From Sphingomicrobium marinum (GTDB taxonomy: Bacteria > Pseudomonadota > Alphaproteobacteria > Sphingomonadales > Sphingomonadaceae), in assembly GCF_026157105.1 (NCBI RefSeq), contig NZ_JANPVQ010000001.1:1109501-1173500 (forward strand): a stretch of DNA of 64,000 nt. Direction: 5' to 3'. Made by a program: the position numbers and the translations under genes. The notes beneath the pieces are model-generated. The model was not told the origin of the DNA. It saw nothing but the letters and a program-made list of their open reading frames with translations, and ran no database searches. This document shows positions 37,611-46,024 of this stretch, one piece after another. The first letter of the stretch is position 1. Each line of letters begins with the position of its first letter.

Positions 37611-38894
37611 ATGACCAAGCTTCAAGGCGGCGATAGCGACAGCAAGTCGACGCTCTACTGCAGTTTCTGCGGCAAGTCGCAGCACGAAGTGCGCAAGCTG
37701 ATTGCCGGCCCGACTGTCTTCATCTGCGATGAGTGTGTCGAGCTGTGCAACGACATCATCCGCGAAGAAACCAAGTCGAGCCTGGTCAAGTCTCGCGACG
37801 GTGTACCCACGCCGCTCGAAATCAATGAAGTGCTCGATGATTATGTCATCGGCCAGAAGCAGGCCAAGCGTGTTCTCTCGGTCGCCGTTCACAACCATTA
37901 CAAGCGATTGAACCATGGCGCCAAGTCGGGCGCGGAGGTCGAGCTTGCCAAGTCGAACATCCTGCTCGTCGGGCCGACGGGCTGCGGCAAGACGCTACTT
38001 GCGCAGACGCTGGCGCGCATCCTCGACGTGCCGTTCACGATGGCCGATGCAACGACCCTGACCGAAGCGGGCTATGTGGGTGAAGACGTCGAGAACATCA
38101 TCCTCAAGCTGCTGCAGGCCAGCGATTATAATGTCGAAAAGGCGCAGCGCGGCATCGTCTATATCGATGAAATCGACAAGATCAGCCGCAAGAGCGACAA
38201 TCCCTCGATCACGCGCGATGTTTCGGGCGAAGGTGTCCAGCAGGCGCTGCTCAAGCTGATGGAAGGCACGACCGCTTCGGTGCCGCCGCAAGGTGGCCGC
38301 AAGCATCCGCAGCAGGAATTCCTCCAGGTCGACACGACCAATATCCTGTTCATCTGCGGCGGTGCGTTTGCGGGTCTTGAAAAGATCATCGGCGACCGTA
38401 TGCAGGGCAAGTCGATGGGCTTTGGCGCGCATGTCGAAGCGCCCGAGGAAAAGCGCACGGGCGAGCAGCTCAAGCATACCGAGCCCGAAGATCTGATGAA
38501 GTTCGGCCTTATCCCCGAATTCATCGGCCGTATGCCGGTCATCGCGACGCTCGAAGATCTCGACGAGGATGCACTCGTGCAGATTCTCAAGGAGCCGAAG
38601 AACGCGCTGGTCAAGCAGTACGCCAAGCTGTTCGACATGGAAGATGTCGAGCTCGTCTTTACCGACGATGCGTTGCTCGCGGTCGCCAAAAAGGCGATCG
38701 ACCGCAAGACCGGCGCACGCGGCCTCCGCTCGATCCTCGAAGGCATTCTGCTCGACACCATGTTCGACCTGCCCTCGATGGAAGGCGTCGACGAAGTCCA
38801 TGTCGATGGCGATGTCGTGGAAGGGCGCAAGGAGCCCGTCCGCGTCTATTCCAAAAAGGACAAGGAAAGCGCTGCCGGCGACAGCGCGGCCTAG
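37611..38894 (+). CDS. clpX: ATP-dependent Clp protease ATP-binding subunit ClpX
   Basis: A 427-residue AAA+ unfoldase. An N-terminal C4 zinc finger (CSFCGKS ... ICDECVELC) binds adaptors and substrates. Walker A is [12 protein letters not shown] and Walker [11 protein letters not shown]. The ClpP-docking loop region and C-terminal small domain are present ([10 protein letters not shown]). It forms ClpXP with the clpP product upstream. Length is standard. Confidence 0.97.
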   Translation: MTKLQGGDSDSKSTLYCSFCGKSQHEVRKLIAGPTVFICDECVELCNDIIREETKSSLVKSRDGVPTPLEINEVLDDYVIGQKQAKRVLSVAVHNHYKRLNHGAKSGAEVELAKSNILLVGPTGCGKTLLAQTLARILDVPFTMADATTLTEAGYVGEDVENIILKLLQASDYNVEKAQRGIVYIDEIDKISRKSDNPSITRDVSGEGVQQALLKLMEGTTASVPPQGGRKHPQQEFLQVDTTNILFICGGAFAGLEKIIGDRMQGKSMGFGAHVEAPEEKRTGEQLKHTEPEDLMKFGLIPEFIGRMPVIATLEDLDEDALVQILKEPKNALVKQYAKLFDMEDVELVFTDDALLAVAKKAIDRKTGARGLRSILEGILLDTMFDLPSMEGVDEVHVDGDVVEGRKEPVRVYSKKDKESAAGDSAA

Positions 38895-38906
38895 CCGATC
38901 GACTCC

Positions 38907-39422
38907 ATGACCCAGCAAGCCGTCGGCGCGCCGCTTTCGCGTCTGCCCAACTTTTTAACCGAGCCCAAGAGCTTGTGGCAGTCGATTGTCGGCGGCTGGA
39001 GCATCGCCTTTTTCGGGTCGCTGTTACTGTCCGCGCTCGCAATGACGGTATTGCCCGCCGCGCCGCCGCCCGATTTCTCCAACCTCGAAGGGCAGGCGGG
39101 GCTCGCCTTTTTCATGCTCGTCGTCTTCGCGCCGGTCGTCGAGACGCTCCTCATGGGCGCGATCCTGATGGGGCTGAGCCTTTTCCTGCGGCCGGGCATC
39201 GCGGTGATCGTCAGCGCGATCTTGTGGGGCATCGCGCACAGCACGATGGCGCTTAACTGGGGCTTCGTGATCTGGTGGCCCTTCCTGATCTTCTCGCTCC
39301 AGTTCGTGACGTGGCGGCGGCGCCATCTCGGCCTCGCTTTCCTGGTGCCGATGCTGACACACGCGATGCAAAATTCGCTGCCCGCGGTGACGATCGCTTT
39401 CCCCGGCTTGGTCCCGGCCTAG
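38907..39422 (+). CDS. CPBP (Abi)-like membrane protein, motif 1 degenerate
   Basis: A 171-residue protein with about four membrane segments. It resembles CPBP intramembrane proteases: the second and later His motifs appear as WGIAHSTMAL and LTHAMQNS. The first motif, normally EExxxR, reads VVETLLMG, so one Glu and the Arg are absent and activity is doubtful. It lies between clpX (12 bases) and lon (33 bases) on the same strand, suggesting co-transcription with the proteases. Confidence 0.72.
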   Translation: MTQQAVGAPLSRLPNFLTEPKSLWQSIVGGWSIAFFGSLLLSALAMTVLPAAPPPDFSNLEGQAGLAFFMLVVFAPVVETLLMGAILMGLSLFLRPGIAVIVSAILWGIAHSTMALNWGFVIWWPFLIFSLQFVTWRRRHLGLAFLVPMLTHAMQNSLPAVTIAFPGLVPA

Positions 39423-39455
39423 CCACCCATTGCACCGCGCGCCGCGCGCGCCCAT

Positions 39456-41858
39456 ATGGCGGGCATGACCACTGAAACCTTTCCCATCCTCCCGCTGCGC
39501 GACATTGTTGTTTTCCCGCAGCGCATCGTTCCGCTCTTCGTAGGCCGCGACAAAAGCGTCGCTGCGCTCGAAGCGGCGATGGATGTCGACAAGAAGCTTT
39601 TCCTCGTCGCCCAGCTCGATCCGGCGGACGACGATCCCGATCGCGACGCGATGTATGACCTTGGTGTCGTGGCCACCGCGGTGCAGTTGCTGAAGCTGCC
39701 CGACGGCACGGTGCGCGTGCTCGTCGAAGGCGGCCGCCGCGCCAAGTTGGTCGGTCTCCATGACAAGGGCGACTACACCGAAGCCGAAATCGAATATGTC
39801 GAAGAGAAGGAAGCGGACGGCGCGGAAGTGCAAGCGCTGATGCGCTCGGTGCTCGACCAGTTTGACAATTATGCCAAGCTCAACAAGCGGCTGCCGGCGG
39901 AAACGACCGTGCAGCTCGGCGACATCGAGGAACCTTCGGTGCTGGCCGATGCGGTCGCTTCGGCGCTGTCGGTGAAAGTGTCGGACAAGCAGGCGTTGCT
40001 GGGCGAACTCGATCCGCAGAAGCGCCTGGAAATGGTGTTCGCCTTCATGGAGGGCGAGCTGGGCGTGCTGCAGGTCGAGAAGAAAATCCGTAGCCGCGTG
40101 AAGCGGCAGATGGAGAAGACGCAGCGCGAATATTATCTCAACGAGCAGTTGAAAGCGATCCAGCGCGAACTCGGCGACGATGCCGAGGGCGGGGACGAGC
40201 TGCAGGAGCTCGCTGCGAAAATCCGCAAGACGCGGTTGTCCAAGGAAGCCAAGCAGCGCGCCGAACAGGAGCTCAAGAAGCTCAAAGCCATGGCGCCGAT
40301 GAGCGCCGAGGCAACGGTCGCGCGCAACTATCTCGACGTGCTGCTGGCGCTGCCATGGGGCAAGAAGTCGCGGCTCAAGCGCGACATCGAGGAAGCCGAG
40401 CGGGTGCTCGACGAGGACCATTACGGGCTCGAGAAGGTCAAGGAGCGCATCGTCGAGTATCTCGCGGTGCAGGCGCGGACCAACAAGCTGAAGGGGCCGA
40501 TCCTCTGCCTCGTCGGTCCGCCGGGTGTCGGCAAGACCTCGCTCGGGCGTTCAATCGCCAAGGCGACGGGCCGCGAATTCGTGCGACAGTCACTGGGCGG
40601 CGTGCGCGACGAAGCCGAGATCCGCGGCCACCGCCGCACCTATATCGGTTCGCTCCCGGGCAAGATCATTTCGAACCTGAAGAAGGCCGGGACCAACAAC
40701 CCGCTATTCCTGCTCGACGAGATCGACAAGCTCGGTCAGGATTTTCGCGGCGATCCGGCATCGGCGCTGCTCGAAGTGCTCGACCCCGAACAGAACTCCA
40801 AGTTCAACGATCACTATCTCGAACTTGATTATGATCTGTCAGACGTAATGTTCGTCACCACGGCCAACTCGCTCGACCTTCCGCAGCCGCTGCTCGACCG
40901 CATGGAGATCATCCGGCTCGAGGGCTATACCGAGGACGAGAAGGTCGAGATTGCCAAACGCCATCTCATTCCCAAGCAGCTTGAAGCGCATGGCATGAAG
41001 GATGAGGAGCTGTCCTTTACCGACGACGGCCTGCGCGCGATGATCCGCCATTACAGCCGCGAAGCCGGTGTGCGGACGCTCGAACGCCAACTTGCCAAGG
41101 TCGCCCGCAAGGCGCTCCGCCAGATTCTCGAAAAGAAGGTGGAGAGCGTCGCGCTGACCGAAGAGAATGTCGGCGAGTATCTTGGCGTGCGCAAATATCG
41201 CTACGGCATGGGCGAGGAAGAGGACCAGATCGGTGCGGTCACGGGCTTGGCCTGGACCGAAGTGGGCGGCGAATTGCTGACCATCGAAGCGGTCACCGTG
41301 CCGGGCAAGGGCCAGATCAAGACGACGGGCAAGCTTGGCGAGGTGATGCAGGAATCGATTCAGGCCGCCATGAGTTTCGTCAAGGCACGCTCGCCCAGCT
41401 ATGGGGTCAAGCCATCGATCTTCGCGAAGAAGGATATTCACGTCCACTTGCCCGAAGGCGCGGTGCCCAAGGACGGGCCATCTGCCGGCACCGGCATGGT
41501 GACAGCGATGATCTCGACGCTGACGGGTATCCCGGTGCGCCGCGACATCGCGATGACGGGCGAAGTAACGCTGCGTGGCCGCGTGCTGCCGATCGGCGGC
41601 CTGAAGGAAAAGCTGCTTGCGGCGCTGCGCGGCGGCATCAAGACGGTCCTGATCCCGCACGAGAACGAAAAGGATCTCGAAGAAATTCCGGCTAAGCTCA
41701 AGGATGATCTCGAGATCATCCCGGTGCGCCATGTCGACGAGGTTCTCGCCCGCGCATTGACCCAGAAGATGACGGCGATCGAATGGTCGGATGCTGACGA
41801 GTTGTCGACCGAGCCGCTTGTCCCGCCAACCGGTGACGAGCCCACAATTCGGCATTAA
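39456..41858 (+). CDS. lon: Lon ATP-dependent protease
   Basis: An 800-residue AAA+ protease. The N-terminal substrate domain starts [23 protein letters not shown]; Walker A is [11 protein letters not shown] and Walker [13 protein letters not shown]. The protease domain shows the Ser-Lys dyad in [10 protein letters not shown] and [10 protein letters not shown]. The start may instead be the ATG at 39465 (MTTETFP). It degrades misfolded and regulatory proteins in the cytoplasm. The HU gene follows after 157 bases, an order also seen in enterobacteria. Confidence 0.97.
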   Translation: MAGMTTETFPILPLRDIVVFPQRIVPLFVGRDKSVAALEAAMDVDKKLFLVAQLDPADDDPDRDAMYDLGVVATAVQLLKLPDGTVRVLVEGGRRAKLVGLHDKGDYTEAEIEYVEEKEADGAEVQALMRSVLDQFDNYAKLNKRLPAETTVQLGDIEEPSVLADAVASALSVKVSDKQALLGELDPQKRLEMVFAFMEGELGVLQVEKKIRSRVKRQMEKTQREYYLNEQLKAIQRELGDDAEGGDELQELAAKIRKTRLSKEAKQRAEQELKKLKAMAPMSAEATVARNYLDVLLALPWGKKSRLKRDIEEAERVLDEDHYGLEKVKERIVEYLAVQARTNKLKGPILCLVGPPGVGKTSLGRSIAKATGREFVRQSLGGVRDEAEIRGHRRTYIGSLPGKIISNLKKAGTNNPLFLLDEIDKLGQDFRGDPASALLEVLDPEQNSKFNDHYLELDYDLSDVMFVTTANSLDLPQPLLDRMEIIRLEGYTEDEKVEIAKRHLIPKQLEAHGMKDEELSFTDDGLRAMIRHYSREAGVRTLERQLAKVARKALRQILEKKVESVALTEENVGEYLGVRKYRYGMGEEEDQIGAVTGLAWTEVGGELLTIEAVTVPGKGQIKTTGKLGEVMQESIQAAMSFVKARSPSYGVKPSIFAKKDIHVHLPEGAVPKDGPSAGTGMVTAMISTLTGIPVRRDIAMTGEVTLRGRVLPIGGLKEKLLAALRGGIKTVLIPHENEKDLEEIPAKLKDDLEIIPVRHVDEVLARALTQKMTAIEWSDADELSTEPLVPPTGDEPTIRH

Positions 41859-41950
41859 TTTCGATTAATCCCGATTTGGGAGGCATTTTGGCGGATTTTT
41901 CGGAGTCTTGCCCTAGACAGCCCTCTTTAGGTTTGTCTTAAAGGCGCATC

Positions 41951-41976
41951 GAGACTCACGTCGCGTCGCGAGTCTC
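41951..41976. promoter_or_regulatory. Inverted repeat upstream of HU gene
   Basis: GAGACTC (41951-41957) and GAGTCTC (41970-41976) form a perfect 7-bp inverted repeat around ACGTCGCGTCGC, 40 bases before the HU start codon. It could be an operator or a 5' leader hairpin. There is no T run, so it is not an ordinary terminator. Confidence 0.35.
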
Positions 41977-42015
41977 TCGGAGGCGACGCGCGCAAGAAGC
42001 GGGAGAGGCAGGGAT

Positions 42016-42291
42016 ATGAACAAGCAGGAGCTCATTGGCGAAGTTGCGGACCGCGCAGGGCTAAGCCGCAACGATGCGAGCCGAGCAATCGAAACCATGC
42101 TCGAGGTGGTGACCTCGACGCTCAAGCGCGGCGATGAAGTGCGCCTGGTTGGTTTTGGGAACTTCTCGGTTACACAGCGTAAGGCCTCGACGGGGCGTAA
42201 CCCGCGCACGGGTGAACCGATGCAGATCAAGGCATCGATGCAGCCCAAATTCAGGCCGGGCAAAGTCCTCAAGGACGCCGTCCAGAAATAG
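42016..42291 (+). CDS. HU-family DNA-binding protein
   Basis: A 91-residue protein, MNKQELIGEVADRAGLSRNDASRAIE, with the HU/IHF beta-arm region (RKASTGRNPRTGEPMQIKASMQPKFRPGK). The RNPxTG signature and length fit HU rather than IHF subunits. It binds and bends DNA as a nucleoid protein. It follows lon with its own leader. Confidence 0.94.
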   Translation: MNKQELIGEVADRAGLSRNDASRAIETMLEVVTSTLKRGDEVRLVGFGNFSVTQRKASTGRNPRTGEPMQIKASMQPKFRPGKVLKDAVQK

Positions 42292-42320
42292 TTGGACAGG
42301 TTCGGGCGGGCGCTCTATTG
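42292..42320 (+). promoter_or_regulatory. Putative promoter of tRNA-Val
   Basis: TTGGAC (42292-42297), directly after the HU stop, and CTATTG (42315-42320) are spaced by 17 bases and end 22 bases before the tRNA. Confidence 0.4.
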
Positions 42321-42342
42321 GCCTCGTCCGACCCGGATTTGG

Positions 42343-42417
42343 GGGCGCGTAGCTCAGTGGTAGAGCACTGTGTTCACACCGCAGGGGTCGCAAGTTCAAT
42401 CCTTGCCGCGCCCACCA
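42343..42417 (+). tRNA. tRNA-Val(CAC)
   Basis: A 75-base cloverleaf with acceptor GGGCGCG/CGCGCCC, D-arm TAGCTCAGTGGTAGAGC, anticodon loop TTCACAC (anticodon CAC), T-loop GTTCAATCC and an encoded CCA. Confidence 0.96.
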
Positions 42418-42443
42418 TTTCCTGATCCTGTCATTGGATACGA

Positions 42444-42471
42444 AAAAGGCGCCCCGCGAAGGGCGCCTTTT
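42444..42471 (+). terminator. Bidirectional terminator between tRNA-Val and the Crp/Fnr gene
   Basis: AAAAGGCGCCC pairs perfectly with GGGCGCCTTTT around CGCGAA. A-rich and T-rich arms on both sides let it end both the tRNA-Val transcript and the converging regulator transcript. Confidence 0.85.
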
Positions 42472-42496
42472 CCTTTTCGGCAGATTGCTGCGCTTC

Positions 42497-43210
42497 TTAA
42501 GGCAGCAGGTAATCGGGCTGGAAGCTGCCGACCCGCTTGATCTCGTTCCAGTCGGCAAAGCTGATGTTGCGACCTTCGCGTTCGATCAGGCCCTGGCGTT
42601 CCAGTTCGGCGAAGACCCGGTTTACGTTGACCGAAGTCTGTCCCGTGATGTCCGCAATCTGCTGCTGCGTGAACGGCAGGCGGAGCGACTGGTTCGCACC
42701 GTCGATCCCGCAACGCGCTGCGGTTTCGCACAAGAGGTGCGCGACGCGCGCCGTGCTGTCGCGGCGACCGCAATTGACCAACCATTCGTGGCTGATCGAT
42801 GCTTCGCGCTGCACCAGCTTGTAGAGGAAGTTGTTGATGCTTGGATGGGCATCGACGATCTTGGCGAAATCTTCGGCAGAACCTACCATGATTTCCGAGC
42901 GCGCAATCGCTTGCAGGCCGTAGTCGGCATTGCTCGGAGAGGGTAGAATGCCTTCGCCGGGGAAGCGCAGCGCGACGATCTGGCGCCGACCGCTTCCATC
43001 GGACTTATATTTACACATGATGCCCGACCTTACGAACATCACTTCATCTCGGGGGGAACCAGGCTCACGGAAGGGGCGCCGCGGGTCTACATGCACTACC
43101 TTGTGCGGCATTTCGCCCAGCGCCTTGGCTGCTGCTGGGTCCATTCCTACCTTAAGCAGGGTCTCTTCGAGTTCGACACCGGTTTCGGCGCGCGACATGG
43201 CTCGAATCAC
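42497..43210 (-). CDS. Crp/Fnr-family transcription regulator
   Basis: A 237-residue protein. The GTG at 43210 is supported by AAGGAG eight bases upstream; the ATG at 43198 (MSRAETG) is less well placed. A cyclic-nucleotide-binding-type barrel (about residues 30-130) is followed by a long helix and a winged helix-turn-helix (TQQQIADITGQTSVNVNRVFAELERQGLI, about 180-208). The N-terminal cysteine cluster of FNR is absent, so it is not an oxygen-sensing FNR of the usual kind. The effector is unknown. Confidence 0.9.
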   Translation of the reverse strand: MIRAMSRAETGVELEETLLKVGMDPAAAKALGEMPHKVVHVDPRRPFREPGSPRDEVMFVRSGIMCKYKSDGSGRRQIVALRFPGEGILPSPSNADYGLQAIARSEIMVGSAEDFAKIVDAHPSINNFLYKLVQREASISHEWLVNCGRRDSTARVAHLLCETAARCGIDGANQSLRLPFTQQQIADITGQTSVNVNRVFAELERQGLIEREGRNISFADWNEIKRVGSFQPDYLLP

Positions 43211-43514
43211 AATTATTGCTCCTTAGTGACAGTGGGGCCGAGCTAACACGGTTGCCACTCCTACGCACTTGAAATCTGACGCGATTTCTTAAGAATGCAT
43301 GTTAATCTATGTTATTGTTAAAGTCACGAAATTATTTTTGGCTGTTTTCTCGGATTTTACTTTATCGTCGCTTCAGTGGCTCTGCGAAGTGCGAGTTTCC
43401 GAGCAGAAAATTACCTTCATTTTTGTCAGTAGTGTGGCAAATTGGCTTCACGCTTGCCTTTGTCCCCGCTGCCGCCTAATGAGCCGCTCGCATCCCATGA
43501 CGGGGTGCTTGCGT
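43211..43514. other. AT-rich intergenic region between Crp/Fnr gene and tRNA-His
   Basis: This 304-base gap is much poorer in GC than its surroundings (for example 43290-43440). No convincing gene is seen on either strand. It should hold the leftward promoter of the regulator and the rightward tRNA-His promoter (43454-43482). Confidence 0.5.
43454..43482 (+). promoter_or_regulatory. Putative promoter of tRNA-His
   Basis: TTGCCT (43454-43459) and TAATGA (43477-43482) are separated by 17 bases, with about 33 bases to the tRNA start. Confidence 0.45.
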
Positions 43515-43592
43515 GGCGACCGTAGCTCAGCTGGTTAGAGCACCGGTTTGTGGTACCGGATGTCGCGGGTTCAAGTCCCGTCGGTCGCCCCA
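43515..43592 (+). tRNA. tRNA-His(GTG)
   Basis: The acceptor is GCGACCG/CGGTCGC with the extra 5' G (43515) facing the discriminator C at 43589, the hallmark of tRNA-His. The anticodon loop is TTGTGGT (anticodon GTG), the T-loop GTTCAAGTC, and the CCA end is encoded. Confidence 0.97.
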
Positions 43593-43625
43593 TTTCTTTA
43601 TCGACTAGCGGTGGCAGCTACATCC

Positions 43626-44678
43626 ATGACCTTCATTTGGGACCGTCCCAACTTCGACGCGCATGAAGCGGTGCATATCGTGACCGACCCGGCGAGCGGG
43701 CTGCGCGCCATCATCGCGATGCATTCGACCCATCTTGGCCCGGCCGCCGGTGGTACCCGTTTCTGGCACTACGCCGACGATGGCGATGCGATGACCGACG
43801 TGCTGCGCCTGTCGCGCGGCATGAGCTACAAGAATGCGATGGCGGGCTTGCCGCTGGGCGGCGGCAAGGCAGTCATCCTCGCGGATGCGGCGAAAACGAA
43901 AACACCCGAGTTGCTCGCTGCATTCGGCCGCGCCGTGGACCGTCTTGGAGGCAATTACGTTACCGCTGAAGATGTCGGGATGAGCGTATCCGACATGATC
44001 GCGATTTCGCGAGAAACCGATTTTGTCGCCGGCTTGCCTGTCGATGATGCCGGTGAGGTCGGCGGCGATCCGGGTCCCCACACGGCGCTTGGCGTGTTCC
44101 TGGGTCTCAAGGCTGCCGTGAAGCGCAAACTGGGCCGCGATACGCTGGACGGCGTGCATGTCGCGTTGCAGGGCGCAGGCAGCGTCGCCAGCCATCTGGC
44201 GCGCCATTGTGCCGGCGAAGGCGCGCGTATCTCCGTCGCAGACATCGATGCCGCGAAGGTAGAAGCGCTAGCCGCGGAAGTCGGCGGCACCGTCGTCGAT
44301 CCCGCCGAAATCCTGTCGATCGAGGCCGATGTTCTGAGCCCGTGCGCGCTTGGCGCAATTTTGAACGAAGAAAGCATCGCGGCGCTCAACGCCCCGATCA
44401 TTGCGGGCGCGGCCAACAACCAGCTGGCCCGCCCGGAAGATGGCCAACGCCTGGTGGCGCGCGATATCCTTTACGCACCCGACTACGTCATCAACGCGGG
44501 CGGCATCATCAACGTGTCGACCGAATATCTCGACGATGGCGGTCACGAGTTGGTGCGCCAGCGCATTGACGCCATTCCGGGACGTCTCGATCGGATTTGG
44601 GACGAAAGTGATGCATCGGGCCGCGACCCGGCAGCGGTGGCGGACAGCATGGCGCAGCGTCTGATCGGCCGCGCCTAA
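43626..44678 (+). CDS. Leucine/phenylalanine/valine dehydrogenase family enzyme
   Basis: A 350-residue member of the Glu/Leu/Phe/Val dehydrogenase family, starting MTFIWDRPNFDAHEAVHI. The substrate/catalytic region is GPAAGGTRFW and LPLGGGKAVI (Lys), with AEDVGMSVSDM, and the NAD-binding fold has LQGAGSVASHLA. The length and the short N-terminus fit leucine dehydrogenase rather than glutamate dehydrogenase. It would deaminate branched-chain or aromatic amino acids reversibly. Exact substrate is unclear. Confidence 0.87.
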   Translation: MTFIWDRPNFDAHEAVHIVTDPASGLRAIIAMHSTHLGPAAGGTRFWHYADDGDAMTDVLRLSRGMSYKNAMAGLPLGGGKAVILADAAKTKTPELLAAFGRAVDRLGGNYVTAEDVGMSVSDMIAISRETDFVAGLPVDDAGEVGGDPGPHTALGVFLGLKAAVKRKLGRDTLDGVHVALQGAGSVASHLARHCAGEGARISVADIDAAKVEALAAEVGGTVVDPAEILSIEADVLSPCALGAILNEESIAALNAPIIAGAANNQLARPEDGQRLVARDILYAPDYVINAGGIINVSTEYLDDGGHELVRQRIDAIPGRLDRIWDESDASGRDPAAVADSMAQRLIGRA

Positions 44679-44733
44679 TTTTTACGCCCGAAACGCACTG
44701 ACAAAGCTACTGGTAGCGGCTAAGCCTCCGGCC

Positions 44734-45462
44734 ATGCATCGCTTCGCCAATCCGGCGCGATTCCTCAAACTCGCGCGGCCTGCCACGACTGTTTGCCTGG
44801 TGCTCGGGCTGCTCTTGCTGCTGCCCGGCCTCTATGGCGGGCTGTTCGTCACGCCGCCCGATTACCAGCAGGGCGACAGCGCGCGTATACTGTACGTCCA
44901 TGTGCCCGCGGCATGGCTCGGCATGGCGGCATGGGGCGGCATTGCCGCGGCGAGCCTGTCGACCTTGGTCTGGCGTCACCCGCTTGGCGCCGTCGCGGGC
45001 CGCGCCATCGCCCCCGTCGGGGCGCTGTTCGCGTTCCTGTGCCTCGCTACCGGCTCGATCTGGGGTAAACCCACTTGGGGGACGTGGTGGCAGTGGGAAG
45101 GCCGGCTGACCTCGATGCTGATCCTTTTCTTTCTCTACCTCGCCTACATCGCGCTGGCGGGCGCCGAGCGTGAGCGCGGCGGGGAAGGCCGCGGCGTCGC
45201 GATCCTGGGGGTGGTAGGCATCGTGATGCTGCCGATCATCCGCTACTCGGTCGATTTCTGGCAGGTGCTTCATCAGAAAAACTCGATCGATTTCTTGCGC
45301 GGTGAAAGCAGCATTGCCGATGAATTATTGTGGCCATTACCGCTGACGGTGCTGGGCTTCACGTTCCTTTTTGCAGGCATCGTCTTCGTGCGCATGCGCA
45401 CCGATATCGCGCGGACAAAACGCGAGGCGCGGCTGAGGCGGCAAGCGGGAGACGCGGCATGA
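44734..45462 (+). CDS. ccmC: Heme exporter/handling protein CcmC
   Basis: A 242-residue protein with six membrane segments. The tryptophan-rich periplasmic heme site reads WGKPTWGTWWQWEGRLTS, the form usual for CcmC. It passes heme to CcmE in System I cytochrome c maturation. It is the first ccm gene here and its stop overlaps ccmD. The ABC partners CcmA and CcmB are not upstream. Confidence 0.95.
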   Translation: MHRFANPARFLKLARPATTVCLVLGLLLLLPGLYGGLFVTPPDYQQGDSARILYVHVPAAWLGMAAWGGIAAASLSTLVWRHPLGAVAGRAIAPVGALFAFLCLATGSIWGKPTWGTWWQWEGRLTSMLILFFLYLAYIALAGAERERGGEGRGVAILGVVGIVMLPIIRYSVDFWQVLHQKNSIDFLRGESSIADELLWPLPLTVLGFTFLFAGIVFVRMRTDIARTKREARLRRQAGDAA

Positions 45463-45587
45463 ACAGCTGGCCCTTCGTCATCGCTGCCTACGCGCTCGTG
45501 CTAGGCGCAACGGCCATATTAGTGATCGCGAGCCTTGGGGCCATGCGCCGGGCCGAACGCGACGTGGAGGAACTCAAGCGCCGATGA
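45459..45587 (+). CDS. ccmD: CcmD, small heme-maturation membrane protein
   Basis: A 42-residue protein, MNSWPFVIAAYALVLGATAIL, with one membrane segment and a basic tail (MRRAERDVEELKRR). The size, topology and four-base overlaps with ccmC and ccmE fit CcmD, which helps release holo-CcmE from CcmC. Confidence 0.88.
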   Translation: MNSWPFVIAAYALVLGATAILVIASLGAMRRAERDVEELKRR

Positions 45588-46024
45588 AGGCCAAGCAACA
45601 ACGAATGGTGCTCGCGCTTCTCGCGATCGGCGCCGCGCTGCTGGCGGCCGCTTTCGCCATCTGGGGGCTGCAGGATCGCGCCGCCTTCTTCCTGACGCCG
45701 CAAGAGGTTGCGGCCGGGCAGGCCGAACCGGGCCAGGCGTTTCGACTTGGCGGCATGGTCTCCAACGGGTCGCTGGTGCGCGAAGACGATGGCATTTCGG
45801 TCCGCTTCGAAGTCGAGGACATGACCGGAGGGTCAACGGTACCCGTGCGCTACACCGGCATCCTTCCCGACCTCTTCCGCGAAGGGCAGGGGGTCGTCGC
45901 TGAAGGGCGGCTTGACCCCGCCGGCACCTTCGTGGCCGACGAAATACTTGCCAAGCATGACGAAAACTATCTGCCGCCCTCGCTCTCCAAGCAGCACGAA
46001 GCGGCGGAGACTCTTCAGCAGTGA
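45584..46024 (+). CDS. ccmE: Heme chaperone CcmE
   Basis: A 146-residue membrane-anchored periplasmic protein. One N-terminal membrane segment precedes a beta-barrel domain, and the covalent heme-binding His is in the motif KHDENYLPP near residue 125. It carries heme from CcmC to CcmF. It overlaps ccmD and ccmF. Confidence 0.96.
   Translation: MKAKQQRMVLALLAIGAALLAAAFAIWGLQDRAAFFLTPQEVAAGQAEPGQAFRLGGMVSNGSLVREDDGISVRFEVEDMTGGSTVPVRYTGILPDLFREGQGVVAEGRLDPAGTFVADEILAKHDENYLPPSLSKQHEAAETLQQ

Noticed and set aside
42454-42471. Rightward promoter for the region after tRNA-Val
   Set aside because: The A/T-rich arms belong to a perfect hairpin between convergent transcripts, which is better read as a bidirectional terminator.
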